NCBI GenBank assembly: GCA_037043455.1
Contig: JAWPHD010001416.1
Coordinates: forward strand, 1-64,000
DNA: 64,000 bases
From: Cyrtodaria siliqua
Lineage: Eukaryota; Mollusca; Bivalvia; Adapedonta; Hiatellidae
Direction of reading: 5' to 3'
The translations under genes were made by a program, and so were the position numbers. The notes under the pieces were generated by a model. It ran no database searches. It was given only the letters and a program-made list of their open reading frames with translations, and was not told where the DNA came from. Shown piece after piece: positions 24,010 through 37,330 of the stretch. Position 1 is the stretch's first letter. Every line of letters starts with the position of its first letter.

Positions 24010-24726
24010 GGAGTCAGTAAGCTGTTAAGATGTAAATAAATTCGTGCACATTTAAGTATTCATTGTATATATAGGGGAGTTCATATATAAAGCAAGCAGC
24101 TGCTGTAATAGATAATATTGCGTTGCACTATACAACGATTAAGTTTGCTTCTGAGGGGCAGAGACAGATTTGAGATGAGGGGGATTGGGGACGCTTACAT
24201 TTATTTAAATTTTAGACCGCGCGTGTGTGTAGATATGCTCCAATTTTAAATAAAGAACAGTTGTCAACCAACACCTCAACCCCCACCTAACCCCAGCCCT
24301 AGCTCCCCCAACTACCTCCATCCACCCACCAACCCACCCATACACTACACACCCATCCTAACAAAAACGTGCACATGAATTGTAACAGTACTGTAATGCA
24401 TAGCAGACTGATTTAGTGATTCAACAGTCGCAAGTTCGATTCCAGCACGTGGTGAAATGCATAGTACGCTTACTCAGTGTTTCCCACACATACCGTATTT
24501 GTATTATCCTCCTCACCAGTTATTCAAATGACTTATATGTATGGTGGTTGAGGACAACTTTTCAAATCTTTCAGTCATATCACGACGGGGTCCGCCTGTA
24601 GCAATGTTTTCAATTCTCAACTTATATTGCTGCAAAACTGGAATACCACACCGTGTACATATTGCAGATATAAACCGAGACAAACATACAATCAGCCACA
24701 CCACTAACAACAAACAGAATCCCCGC
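24010..24726. other. AT-rich DNA, no gene seen
   Basis: A C-rich stretch lies at 24270-24360 (CAACCCCCACCTAACCCCAG). I see no coding or structured RNA signal. Confidence 0.3.
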
Positions 24727-24870
24727 TAACCGTTCCAGTGCAAAATCCCTATTGTCAACCCTTTTATATGTGTGGTGTCGCATACTTCGCTTGCATTATT
24801 CCTGTTATTATTCTTTGTTTTGAATGTGTAGTTTAAGTTGACTTTTATGCGACTTTTATACCTACTGTTC
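24727..24870 (+). repeat. Penelope-like element tail fragment
   Basis: CCCTATTGTCAACCCTTTTAT, GTGTGGTGTCGCATACTT and ATTCTTTGTTTTGAATGTG follow the same order as the tail of the copy at 54905-56392 (minus strand: CCCTATTGTCAACCCCTTTAT, GTGATGTCTTATTT, GTTCTTTGTTTCTGTG). Confidence 0.5.
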
Positions 24871-25189
24871 TGTATAGCTCACTATTCGATGTTGTAGATT
24901 TGATGATGATCTTAAATTTCAAATATGTCAAAATGAAGAAAGAGTGCATGCATCAGATTATTAAGAGCTATTTCCCAATGCTAAATGGTCATTGAAAAAG
25001 CATAGAAAGCTTTGTTGGGCCTCATATGTCACAAACCGCATTTTTCACAAAAGGTTGTGAAAATTGCCGTTCATTATGGCGCACTTCCGTTTTTTTCATT
25101 TTCATACCCAGTGAAAATGACACCAAAAGTAACAAATACCTCAGAATTGGTACATCTTCGGATACAATACATGTGTTGAATGAGTTCAT

Positions 25190-25440
25190 GTTAACTGGAT
25201 TCTTAGTGAAAGCTCGATTCGGAGTTCACGGTAGTAGAACTCGTGCTGCAGTGGTTTACTAGACCTTATACTACAACGTCGGTCGTGAGCTAGAATCCCG
25301 CATGTGACAGGTTCGCTTGCGAACTTGACCGTCTCTAAATACGGCAGATGGCATTGGTTTGAAAACCATGATGGTGACTGTAGCGTAACTCGATAATCAA
25401 AAGGACTTTTGTTGCAATAGTGCAACCCTAGCAATTATTT
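25190..25440. repeat. Possible tRNA-like SINE relic
   Basis: GCTGCAGTGGTTTACTAGAC is followed at about the right distance by GTGAGCTAGAATCCCGC. The spacing loosely resembles A and B boxes, but the match is weak and no cloverleaf can be drawn with confidence. Confidence 0.2.
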
Positions 25441-25579
25441 CCATTAGATCAAAATATATTTCTGCACCTTATGTGTATGTTTCTACTGCTATTGTTATTT
25501 TCACGATTGTTAGACTGTAATTAAGCTCGCTTTATTAGATCAGTTCATCGCAAGCCATTGGCATCTTCCAATTTGTGTT

Positions 25580-25935
25580 GGAACGTTTAAGGGTCACCTT
25601 TTGTTGCGTTAATTACCTCCTTATAGACTTCGAAATTGGCGGGTTGTTGCATTGTTTCGCGTCTTCTTGGCCGCATTTTCTCGACTTACTGCGTGTTTCT
25701 TGAATCATTTCGAAAGAATGCGACTTAATACGATTTACCTTCAAATGTATGGAAACGTATAAGGGTCACCAGTTGTTGCGTTAATTACCTCCTTATAGAC
25801 TTCGAAATTGGCTGGTTGTTGCATTGATTCGCGTCTTCTCGGCTGCATTTTTTTTGACTTACTGCGTGTTTCTTGAATCATTTCGACTTGAAAGAATGCG
25901 TCTTAGTACGATTTACCTTCACATGTCAGAAAGAC
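25580..25935. repeat. ~175-bp tandem duplication
   Basis: AAGGGTCACC-TTGTTGCGTTAATTACC through TACGATTTACCTTC occurs twice, at about 25588-25747 and 25759-25921, at high similarity. No gene is seen within it. Confidence 0.8.
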
Positions 25936-28490
25936 TTAAGTCGACATTTTGGTCAATCAAATAAGATTAGTTGTTGTATGGCGTCTTGACTAGTTATATT
26001 TCAATATGTCGATAAGAAATTTGACGACTTAATCAAATTGATTACGTCATGTCGTCATCAATATTGTACACTTACTGACATTAAACACGACACATCGTGT
26101 TCTCCGTGGCTCATTCCTAAGTTTGGTTGAATTCCGTTTAGCGGTTTAGAAGGAGATGCGGTAACGGACAGACGGACAGAATGACAAACGGAGGCGATTT
26201 TAATATACCTTTTATTTCAAAAACATGGGTATAAATATGGTATATTAAAGCGTAAACAGAGGTATCATAAAAACCAAATAAAAAAAGATAAATAAAGAAA
26301 AGAATGTGACAAAACGCCAGCGCCACTCTACAGTAGATATAAATAACACACGATGTAAATTCGAAATCAAAAAGTGGCCCGCAACAGCAACTGCACCTTT
26401 TAGGCCATAATCTGCAAAAAAATATCAGTAATAGTTTGAGAACTTACTCGTATAATTAAACCAAACAATTAAAAGCAAGTAAAATCTCGCTAAAAAGGGC
26501 TGTGACCATATCCAATACGTTATTCATATGTATACAAAAAGAAACGGTAATCAAAAACAATAATAGTAAATACGGCACATGCACATGCCCTTTCATCACC
26601 AACCTGTGGCTGATACGGCACAAGGGAAGTCATGACTGGCCACCTGATTATCTTCGCAAAGATGGAAACTGTTTAAAAAAAGCTTATAATATAACAGAAT
26701 GAGATCACGCAGTCGATGGTGCAATATCACACATTACTGCACCCGCGTTAAGATGTATATGGTGGGGATCTCAATGGTGTACTATGTTAGAAGGGGTGGG
26801 GATGAAACCCGGGGCCAATGCTGGTGGGATGGTTGTATCCGTCTGTTCATGCCCAGTGAGTGTATATGAGAAGATGGTCAATTTAAAATTTAAAACGAGC
26901 GGCATTGCGCGGTTCAATTCCGGAATCGTCCGTGCGCACAGTAGGAATAGCACACATTAAGGATATTTTGGTTCTAGTGGTTAATTGTAATACTGACGGC
27001 AAAGGCCTTCGTTAATAATGCTGGGAGAATTGAATGTTGTTTAACGGCTCATCAACACAGTATAGGTTATTTACAGCCGCCCCAGAGAGAGGGGAAGGAT
27101 ACATAGGAATCCGGGAACCTGCCCTACTCTTATTATCGAATAGATTTCTATGGTTCTTTAACGTGCTCGGAAGATAGACCGATACACGGGACCGCCCGGT
27201 TTACGTCCCCATCCGACGGACGAAATGCTGGAAGAACTTGTGGCTCAAACATTTTGCTTGTATGTAAAATAAAAGCAATAACGTATGTTTAAATTGCAAG
27301 TATACGCATGATGCAACATGTGTTTATCTCCTCATTGTCTATAAAATGTATATTAATATCCACTATTTATTAAGTATCATTCAAATATTCATATGCCATT
27401 CATAGCAATACCATAAACTGGTAATTTATTCTCAAACGGTCTGTGTAAATGATTGATTTAGTACATTTGGCAGACGACAGATGTTTTGAACAATAAGACA
27501 ATTTGATATTTAATATATGTGTATATCTTACATGTATCAGTATAATGCTTTAATAAATATGATTAAAACGGGCAAATGCAATTAGTAGTAGTTGTAGCTT
27601 TAACACCTGACGCATGCATTGAGTAATTGGCGTGTTTGTTATTTGACAAATGTTCAATATTTGAATGCATTTGTAGATGCCAGTATATACGAAGTATATA
27701 CGAAGGTATATAGCAACAAACAAGGTTCCCATGTTTGTATAAAGAGATCATAGGAAATCTCTAAAATATATATGGAATGCCCAATTTGAGCCGTTATTAG
27801 AAATAGTATTGTCTGTGCCGCGTTTTGTTTTTTATTATTAGCCGTATAGCGTAGCAAATCCAGGCTTTTGTTTTGGCGATTTTCGTCTATCTTCTGTCCG
27901 TTCGTATGTCCGTCTACGCGTTTTGGCGTTTTGGTAAACGTTTTTGGTTAAAGTTTTTGTTTTTCCTCATTTCTCGAAAACGAATTGCCGGAAAGCTTTT
28001 AAACAGTTAAAATGGTGAATTCGAAATCCGACGTCGTTAGCACCACTTTGCAACACTTGTTTATATTTTCTTAGCCAGTATCTCCTTATTTCAGTAATAT
28101 AAATCCGCGCTTTATTGTTGGAGGGCTTTAGCTTGTTTTCTCAATAATTAAGTTCATGTTAATTATTTACCAAACCAAACTATGATTTTGTTTTATACAT
28201 TTTATCTTTTATACAAGACGGATGAAACAAATAAGCTTAAGTAAATAGAAATAAATAGGTTTCAAACACTATATTCCTTTTCAAATCCCAACACAAATTC
28301 GTACTTTGCGCAAAATATTCTCAAATTGCGCCAACACATGGTGCATGTTTTATATCGATTAACCCCTTGCGCAATTCCGGAATAGTCCTGCACAATTCCG
28401 GAATCGTCGGGCATTTTAAGAATTCTTACTTTGCGCAGAGCAGTTCCGGAATCGTCCATATTCTCACATTGCTTATAACATATATATGGT
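25936..28490. other. Intergenic DNA with small dispersed repeats
   Basis: The block AGAAGGAGATGCGGTAACGG ACAGACGG at 26149-26176 looks like a dispersed mollusc repeat. A family B SINE-like copy lies at 27035-27250. CAGTTCCGGAATCGTCC near 28440 and AATTCCGGAATCGTC near 26918 and 28395 recur. I see no host exon. Confidence 0.35.
27035..27250. repeat. SINE-like family B copy
   Basis: The most complete core of this family: TTTAACGGCTCATCAACAC, CAGCCGCCCCAGAGAGAGG, AGGAATCCGGGAACCTGCCC, CTATGGTTCTTTAACGTGCT and GGTTTACGTCCCCATCCGAC. Related copies lie at 4858-6515, 12725-13240, 31200-31410 and 52320-52600. Confidence 0.6.
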
Positions 28491-29129
28491 TACAGCTATA
28501 GAACCGTTTTATTACCGAGCACAAACTAGTTTGAAACGATAGCAAAACGAACTCAAAACGCGGCACAAAACAAACGCGTTTAACTGGGTTTCTGCAGATC
28601 AACCAATGAAAATTGAAGAAAAACGTTTCCAACGTTTTTTTCGGCTGAAAACGGGTTTGTCTCATTTCGAGTTTTTGCGTTTGTAAGTTTAGCCAATCAG
28701 GTTGCTGATATTTAGTTTGGCCAATCAGAACGCGAAACGCATGAACTGTAAACGGTGACTGAGCAAACGGTAAAAAACGGGTTTCTGCGTTTTTCCGTTT
28801 GACCAATGAGAATGCAGATCATTTAACCACTACAACATTCCGTTGCACTAAATAAATTTATATAATTATTTCGTAGCAGACGAATATTATTTTATATTAA
28901 TGGCGATACTTTGTTAAGCTATACATGGTGTTGTATAAAGAATTAGTTACATAGCTATATGATACATGTATATTTATTTGCGTTATGGGATTAACACTAA
29001 GTGGTTGAATAAACAACCGCCGCGCATGAAATGAATGACACGCTTATGCGTGTGTGTGTACTATGTGTTAATTGTATATTCATAATAATTGACACGCTGA
29101 ACGGCGGAGTTGACTATACGCATTAAATA

Positions 29130-29460
29130 TTATACAATTATGGACTTTTCAGCTGTTATACATGATGTGATATGCACCAAAAAAATCATTATTGACCGAG
29201 GCGATAGCCGAGGTCAATAATGATTTTTTGGTACATATCAACATCATGTATAACAGCTGAAAAGTCCATAACTGTTTTATTATATAACCCTCAATTTACA
29301 ATTATATAAAACAGGTCAATATCAAAAAAACAATTATATAAAACAGGTCAATATCAAAAAAACAGGTCAATATCAAAAAAACAGGTCAATATCGCTAGAT
29401 ATTTTTTCTAAAAAAATACTTTTTAGCCAATGAAAACGCGTCTATTTATAGGTTATATAA
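29130..29460. mobile_element. 331-bp MITE with hairpin, present only in copy 2
   Basis: Copy 1 (8210-8240, reverse complement) reads CATTAAATATAAGGGGTAAAC without this block, so 29130-29460 is an insertion. TA occurs at both edges (29128-29129, 29461-29462). Arms ATTATGGACTTTTCAGCTGT and the inverted copy ending near 29277 form a strong hairpin with GACCGAGGCGATAGCCGAGGTC at its tip. Direct repeats of AACAGGTCAATATCAAAAAA (29311-29390) follow. Confidence 0.75.
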
Positions 29461-31825
29461 TAAAAAGTGTTAAACAATGATACATGATTATATTGATCAC
29501 GATTCGGTTCTTAGAATACATTTAGTGCAAATCAAACGTAATGTTTAAAGAGTCAAACATACTTTATATTTGGGACGTCATAGAGAACCCTATTTATATA
29601 TACGTCTTTTATTGTGCTTACACATCATGGGTATAGCGATACAAACTAATTATAACAAATCAACTTTAAACGTATGATAAATACAAATACACAAAACAAT
29701 TTAACGAATCGACATATTATGAAAATGTCATTCGGCGGATCCAACATGCAGCTGTGCAAAGTACACGCATCTTTCAAAGCGTCATATACTGTTTATTTTT
29801 TACTAATTGCATGTAATAAAGTATTATGTTATAAAGTGTTATTACAATTATAACAACAACTTTTTGAAATTTCACATTCATAATGCTGTTTTTTAATAAT
29901 TTACAAACTTCAAAAATGGGATTTTGAATTCAGATAACTATTTGATAAATATATTCCGCCTCATGTGGAGAATTACAAATAAACACATAAAAAATAATCA
30001 CACGAACAAAGAGGAAAAAGCAGGCAAACATATAGCTACTAAAGGATATTAACATGTATCTAAGAGAAGCCTAAACATATATGTATACATGTATAAACGT
30101 ATATGTATTTTTTTTAATTAAAACCAAACAATAAAAAATAAAAAAAATAAACGTATAAGAAACAACAATATTATAACTTATCAATAACTTCAAATGTTAC
30201 GATTAATTTAATGAAGGTCTGCGCTCCCGTTATTGAACGATAACCTGAGCAAATGAACGATAAACTAAGACCACACTTTTTTCTAGAAATGATATATATT
30301 CATAATCAAGGATCGTTGTCAGTCTTTCATGTTTTCATTCTGATGATCACTGATTTGACGTACCAAGTGTATATGTATAATGGAAAGTGTACTAATTAAT
30401 TGCTATACAACAAACCAATTAGCCGAAATGACAATTGACGACACGTGCACTTTAGTCGCCATATTTAGTATGTATTCGTTATTTACATAAAATGTATTAT
30501 GGTGAACACTGTGAACTAATTTTTACGGCTTTTTGTTATATTATGAACGGAATTATTTATCTCAAATTAGACCACACTTTTCATTAAAGTTATGAAAGAA
30601 AACAAGCATGTCACATGTATGTTACTTTAATAAATATATCAACTTGATTAGTGTCAAATACAACAATAAACATATACAGATATTGTTATCGACCAGTCAT
30701 GTAGACGCAAAAATTCAACTAGGCTTTTTAACAAACGTGTAGTAACGGGTGAATAATTATCAAAATGGAATGAAAAATAAAGAAGATTAGTCCATGTGAA
30801 AGTTCTTTTGAAACGAAACGGATTGGTAGACTTCCCCGACCCACCACGCCACGTCGTACCACACCTGCTCACCCCACAAACCCCACGTCCACTCCACCCC
30901 ATCCAACACACACACGCACACACACACACATATATAAGCGCTGTCCGCCTATCTGTATCATTACATGTTGTTGTGTTTCATAAGTTTATTTTAACTGAAT
31001 TTGTTTTGAAACGTTTATTTATATGTATAACGCATTCAATGAAATCGCATCGAAATAGAGTCAGGTAATTAAACTGTGCTTGCAACTAATAATGCTTAAT
31101 TATACTCATTCTCCATAAGACAGCTTCCTCGGTAGCTCAGTGTAAGGCATTGTGCTTGGAACTATAAATGTTCATATATAACGAAAGTTGATGTTAACTA
31201 TACGTACTTACCACTTTTTCATAGCCTCGTCTGTCGAATAGGGACGTTCACGGACCTATCTATAGTGTTCCCGAGCACGTTAAAGGACCATAGGCATATC
31301 TTCATTATTCTGAATAAATCAAGTTATCGGATTTGTATGTATCCCAAACCCTTCTTCTGGAACGGCTCTAAATAACATTGCATGTGTTGACAAACCATTA
31401 AACACCATTTAAATATTTCCGTATTTTGTTATAGCGCCGCTTACTGATGTGCAATGGGTACACTTAAATTGTGTAGAACACTCGCTTATCCATACACTCT
31501 AATATCGATTTTCACTTGGTTAAAGGGAGTACATCAGGATTAGTAGTTCTTTTAAAATTGTTCAAATATATTATTTCGCTATTAAAATAAGAAAAATAAA
31601 CTAAATGAGCCATAAACGACCAAAGTAAATTACACCGAACACATACAATAAAAGACATAAATATGGTATTGACTAGCTAAGGTTACGTGCCAGGGATAGC
31701 TATTTTAATCTTGGCGGTAAAAAAAATCGCAACATCTTGCAAAGCGATCATCATGTGTCAGTATCGCCGCGTTGATCACGTGTGACGGCTATTTATAATC
31801 TGGTGATTACTCCATGGCCTAATAA

Positions 31826-32060
31826 ACCGTCTGGTCAACCCGGTGTCAGAATAATGGGTCTGGGTGGGGTATCACGTACTACGGCGTGGTATTCCAGTGT
31901 GGCAGCACTATATCTGCTTCAAGTAGACTGTAGATAGATACATAGCACTACACACAATCACTCACGCAATAGTCCAGACATAATGCCGAGCCAACGGGGG
32001 ATTCTTCCCGGGGGCTCATATGGTAGAGGGACTTTAAACCTTAGAAATCATCATCATCAT
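31826..32060 (+). mobile_element. SINE-like retroposon with (ATC)n tail
   Basis: CATGGCCTAATAA occurs exactly at 31813-31825 and 32061-32073. Element copy 1 has a single CATGTCCTTATAA at the corresponding place (near 4427-4440, reverse complement). This is a clean filled/empty pair. The body starts with CCGTCTGGTCAACCCGGTGT, contains GGTATCACGTACTACGGCGT and ends in an ATC run. No protein is encoded. Confidence 0.85.
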
Positions 32061-32275
32061 CATGGCCTAATAAGCCTTGCTGTAATTAATAATTAGTAAG
32101 TATTGCGCTGTAGTATAGGAAGCCTAATGATCTATCTATATCTTAGAGCCATTTCACAATATAATTTAGTAATTTCATAGCTTTGTATTTTATTAATGCA
32201 CGTGTTGCCTCCAAAGCCTGATGTACTTCCTTTAAGTTGCGGAAGGACGATATAATTCGTGCATTTAAAAAAACA

Positions 32276-33571
32276 TGCAAATTAATAAATGAGGTAACAT
32301 AAACGTTTTTGTTCTATTATCTTAGCACTTCATCAGGTATACGTATGCTAAATTGTAAAATAGATCTTTATATACGCCGTGATTGTTTAGCTGTTGAATT
32401 AGAATAGGTCTGTTGTTTCGATCTCTACATGTACATAATACATAATATCGTGCTCATAATACATTTGGCTATATTTAGATCATAGTATGTTTATCTCTTT
32501 GTGCGCGATAAACTAGTTTCCCACGCATCATATATCCGTATCATATATCCGTCTTGTGCAGTACGTGGCTCGCCGCGGCGGTATTGCACCGCTCACGGAA
32601 TAGCAATAAACAGGAAATGTGCCATAAAACTATGTTTCCCTAAATGGTACGTGCTTTTGTCATATACCGACGTATGTACCCTAATTATGCTGTACTTCAA
32701 AAGGGCACCGCAATAGCTGATTAGTTGATGTGTGGTTTATTGTTAGTTGCGGGCACGTGGAGAGCGTGTCATACTGCAAATCCAAATTTAATACGTGCCA
32801 CTCCTCGAGTGTTTTGGTCACCAGGTGGCGGGGACTTACGGCATATATATATATATACTCCCTGGTACTATAGAAATTAGATGCTGTGTCATTTATTATG
32901 TTGTTTTTTTTGTGTTGTTTTTTTATCAGTTATTTGAAAAATAAACACGTACTAAATATATTTGTTCAATGTCTACTTTTCGGCAAAAGTAAAGTCCTTA
33001 TTATCTGACGCTCGTATTAATGAACAAGTATTAGACCATGTCCATGCATTCGGAATATACTGAATTTCGCCCTAAGTATATATTACTCAACCTTTATAAT
33101 CGGTAACCCAGGTTTTTTGAAATAACACGAATACTATAAACTGGAAATCACCGAAACACATACCAATATTTTATTAAGTTTATCAACAATGTAATCTGGA
33201 AAAAAATTGAGTAGTGTATATGTACCAAGATATGCGGTGTTGCCGGTGACTTACTCTCAGATTTTAGAAAAAAACAGTTTAATTCCGACATTTTCATATA
33301 CGCTGTACTGTTTTTGCGTGCTTTCCCTATGTACTGATGGATTTTTTTGTTCCCAATAACGTCACTTCAGTTATACGAGAAAGATTTTCCCCCTTGGATT
33401 TTTTTCGATTTTTTTGCAATGCCTGTTCGCCTTTTCGATTTTTATGTTTAAAAACATATTTTCACTAAGCATGCAGCAATAACATAGTAAACATCGTATT
33501 CATAATGATATTTAATAATAAAAACATATCAACAGCGGATTTGTTGATTTAGGACAATGTGTATCTTTAAC
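32276..33571. other. Copy 2-specific central block (~1.3 kb)
   Basis: Alignment between the copies is lost from ACATGC (32272) to TAACATGAATTATTT (about 33569). Copy 1 holds about 170 bp with a CTG/CTA microsatellite at the same place. The block shows no recognisable gene. Reading frames stay below about 75 codons. Confidence 0.45.
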
Positions 33572-35589
33572 ATGAATTATTTAATTACGTTTTGTACAGT
33601 GCAAGCTTTATCTAATGTGCCCGCTGTCACCGAGCTTCGTCGTGCAGTCATATTTATTTATCAAATCAATGCTATCAATGTATCAATGTATATAGGAACA
33701 GAACAGAGGACTGGTATCCTGAACTCTTATTTACGAGTGTCCGTGGAGCGTCCACTACTGATCATTACAGTCACAGTTGGGGTTCTCAGCGTCTTATATG
33801 TTGGCCAATCACATGTTGTGACATAGAGTCAGTTACTCCCTTTTATTTCAATCAGCCAGTCACATTTAACGAACTAAATAATGCATGGTACAATCCTAAA
33901 TTTTAATTATGCATACTTTATTGTTTTATATAATTTTATCAGGCGACATAACATTTTCAACTATGATTTGCGACGAATAATGATTTAATTTATAATTAAA
34001 GAGCCATTTTATAACAGGCTGACATTTATTTTCAGTATATCTTATTTGTATTGTTAATACAACGTGCACTGGTCAAAATAACTATACGAGCAGACGAAAA
34101 CTATCTGGTATTTGATACTCTCAGAAACTAATTTATTGAATAGTTTAAAACTATAAGGAGTAAAACACATTATTAATTTAGTTTACTTCCGTTCTTGTAC
34201 TTTCTGCATATATTGTGTGCACATATTAATGATTAGCTATTAGGTCTCTGAAATAATTAGGAATAAAAAAGGTAAACCAGATATAACTATTTTACCACAT
34301 TGCAATGAAGTATGATAACGTTGTTTTTTTATTGGAATCGGTAAAAGTTAAATAATATAACTTCACAGGAAATCGAGTTCTTCAAAGTTAAGTTAATACG
34401 TTTTTCTTATTATAAGTAACCGTATGACTTTGTTTATATCTCTCAATAACGGCAATATCTGCAGATTTCGAAACATTATAGTTTAGGTTTAAAACACGGC
34501 AGTATTGATCTTCGTTATTTGAATTCGCGGCGTCCAGTCAATTTAATTAAATTCGTGCCGTTTGTGACTGTTTCTTGTCGTTCGTGTGTGTTTTAAAGTA
34601 AAGAATTCTAAGTTCATACTATGCACTATGATGTATATATCGGCGCATTCATGCATTTCACCCGCTATTCACGCTTTATTTCCAATCTGTGTACTTTTTT
34701 TTTTGCAATCGTAACAGTGCATAATTGTATTCAAATTAAACCAGGAACATATGTTTCACAATATAGGACATAATAGCTATGTACACCCTTGTTATAAAAA
34801 ATGTTTCATTACGCGCAATTTAATGTAATGAATATTTGAATCAGCTTGATTCATATTAAAGGGATAAAGACAATCTGAATTTCTTTAAAACTCACGGCAT
34901 CCCGTTAGTGTTTCTTCGTTTATTGCATATTTTGTTTTTGTATATTACTACATTTGACATTATTGCATCAATATAGTATTTATCCCGTGGTTGTTTAACG
35001 AACATATATTGAAAACTCTGAGATGATATAACCTTTAATTTAAAAATATATTCAAGCAACGTTAGAGGGACACATCGCAATCTTGTTTATTTTTTAAACT
35101 CACGGCGTCCGGTGGATAACTTACATTTGTTTAATCATTTATATTAGTTATAAGAATAGTAATAAGCAAATCGTATTGTATTGCACCAATAATATATTAA
35201 AACGTATAGTAATTTAAAGTAAGACGAAAAAGAGAATACTTAAAATAGTACCTATTTAAATGTAACCAGGTTAAAAGTAAACATGATTCTGGTAATATAA
35301 ATCAAGACACCCATTTCAAACTTTTCAATGTTACCGTGGGTCCCTTTAAAACGAACATCATAATTGAATGATACACCGGAGGTGCTTATTTTAATAAAAT
35401 TATTCAAGATTGCTCCGCGTCCCTTTAGAATCATTAGTGCATTCCCTATGCATGCAATATATATCTTATTTTTTAATTTCACACGGATCAAAAACACGAT
35501 ACTGGATTCTAGCGCATGACTCAGACACTTCTGTAAACAAATTTCTTCTTCTTCATATAATGGGGCTAAAACAACAGATGTGGTTATAT

Positions 35590-35720
35590 TGGGACAGTGA
35601 TAGAGGGAGCTAATAAAAAAACAAATTATGAAGAATGAATATGATATGTATCGGATAAATGCGGGGCAGAGGTGTTAGCTCCACACCACAATGCATTATC
35701 CACTGAGCCACCGAGGCCAC
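35590..35720 (-). repeat. tRNA-like SINE relic
   Basis: On the minus strand CCTCGGTGGCTCAGTGGATA resembles a tRNA D-arm/A box, followed by a pocket containing TTAGCTCC. No matched T-arm is visible. It lies in material absent from element copy 1. Confidence 0.35.
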
Positions 35721-35874
35721 TTTGTAAATGAACATATTCAGTACTATATCTCTCAAATTATATAGAAATCTATACATTCTGCAATGCTTTTCAAATCAGC
35801 TATTCCCATCTTCCTCTGTGTCACACTTGACTCCTATTTTTTATTATTAACAATGGAAATTTACCATGTTTACC

Positions 35875-37330
35875 AATTTAAATATTAATATTAATTAAAT
35901 TGTATTCGTATAATACAATCTTTTAATATTTTGTCTATTCAAATCTCGTATTTCTCGTAGGTTCTGTTTTTCCTTTTCCCGGGTTTTCCCTTATTTCCAT
36001 TATGGCTAATGCTGTTTTCAATTTATTATGTAAACTGAGTATATTCCCTGAATTTACAAACTATTTTTACAGAACAGAACATATATTTTATTTAACTTGT
36101 ACATACGTACATCGTCATTTATGCATATATTAATACAATTTTTCATACATAAGTATAAGTCACGTGATTCTGCAAATCGATCATTTTATATCAGCAGTTG
36201 AGTAATATATATATAGCAAATAACTATAACATGAGGATGAAAATGAAAGCGATTCTTTTACAACACTGTTTAATATAAAATATTTATGTTTCATTCTTCC
36301 GGTATGTATATTGTGAAAAGATATAATTACTGATGTCTCTAATTGAATCGCAGTGCGCGTGTACACACTACGCGAGCTGTGGATTAAACAATTACTGATT
36401 GTCGATGTCGGGTGCTTATGGCAGTAACACAGTTGTTGCATATCGAAAATCCAGGCTAATTAAACGATGAATTTAGTTAAGCACATGTTAACTCGATGGT
36501 GGCATGAATATAAATGGTGGGTGAATGCATGGGGTTTGCACATAGGAATAGGAATTAGCATAATTATGCCTCAACTATTGTTTGTAATTAATATAAATTT
36601 AAATATCAACATTCATTAAATTGTATTCGTATAATCCACTCTTTTAACAATTTGTCTATTTAAATCTCGCATCTCAAGTGGGCATTTGTTGTCCTGCATA
36701 ATTATGGATAGTTACTACTTTTACCGTGTTATCCCTTGTTGTAAATGGTTTTATCTTTATACATTTACATTATTTTTGATAACTGTTTCTTTCATTCATC
36801 TTTCATCAGTTTTTGCGCACAATGTGAACTATTTATGTGTCGACGTGCCGTAAAACAGCATTCATTCATTCATTCATTCACTCATTATTTTGACCATTTT
36901 TCGGGTTTCGCCTTATTTCCAGTATGGCTCTCTCTCATGAATTAGGTTAACTGAGTATATTCCATTTATCTACAAACTAAATTTTACAGCACTGATTAAT
37001 TTGAAATATTTATTTTTCATACTTCCAGTATGTATTATGTGAAAATATCTAATTACTGATGTCTCTAATTCAATCGCAGTGCACTTGTACACACTACGCG
37101 AGCTATGGATTAAACAATTAATGATTGTCGACGTCGGGTGTTTTTGGCAATAAAATCCAAAACCTGGCTAATTAAACGATGCATCTAGTCTGGGCTCTAT
37201 ATGTATTTTTTTGACCCAGATTTAGTTAAGCATATATTAACTCGATGGTGACATGAATATAAATGATGGGCGAATGCATGGGGTTTGCACGTAGGGAATT
37301 AACATACTTATTAAGCATCAACTTCTGTTT
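35875..37330. repeat. ~722-bp internal tandem duplication in copy 2
   Basis: AAATTGTATTCGTATAAT, TCTCTAATT(G/C)AATCGCAGTG, ACACACTACGCGAGCT and GAATGCATGGGGTTTGCAC each occur twice, about 720-760 bp apart (for example 36338 and 37062). Copy 1 has each only once (for example 2050-2260), so the duplication arose after the copies separated, or was lost from copy 1. Confidence 0.75.

Noticed and set aside
28426..28806. 126-codon minus-strand frame
   Set aside because: It overlaps the terminal inverted repeat and AAACG/CCAAT-rich end of the large element. The inverted partner end does not keep the frame.
31128..31165. tRNA gene suggested by CCTCGGTAGCTCAGTGTAAG
   Set aside because: Only a D-arm-like stretch is present. 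No T-arm or acceptor stem pairs with it.
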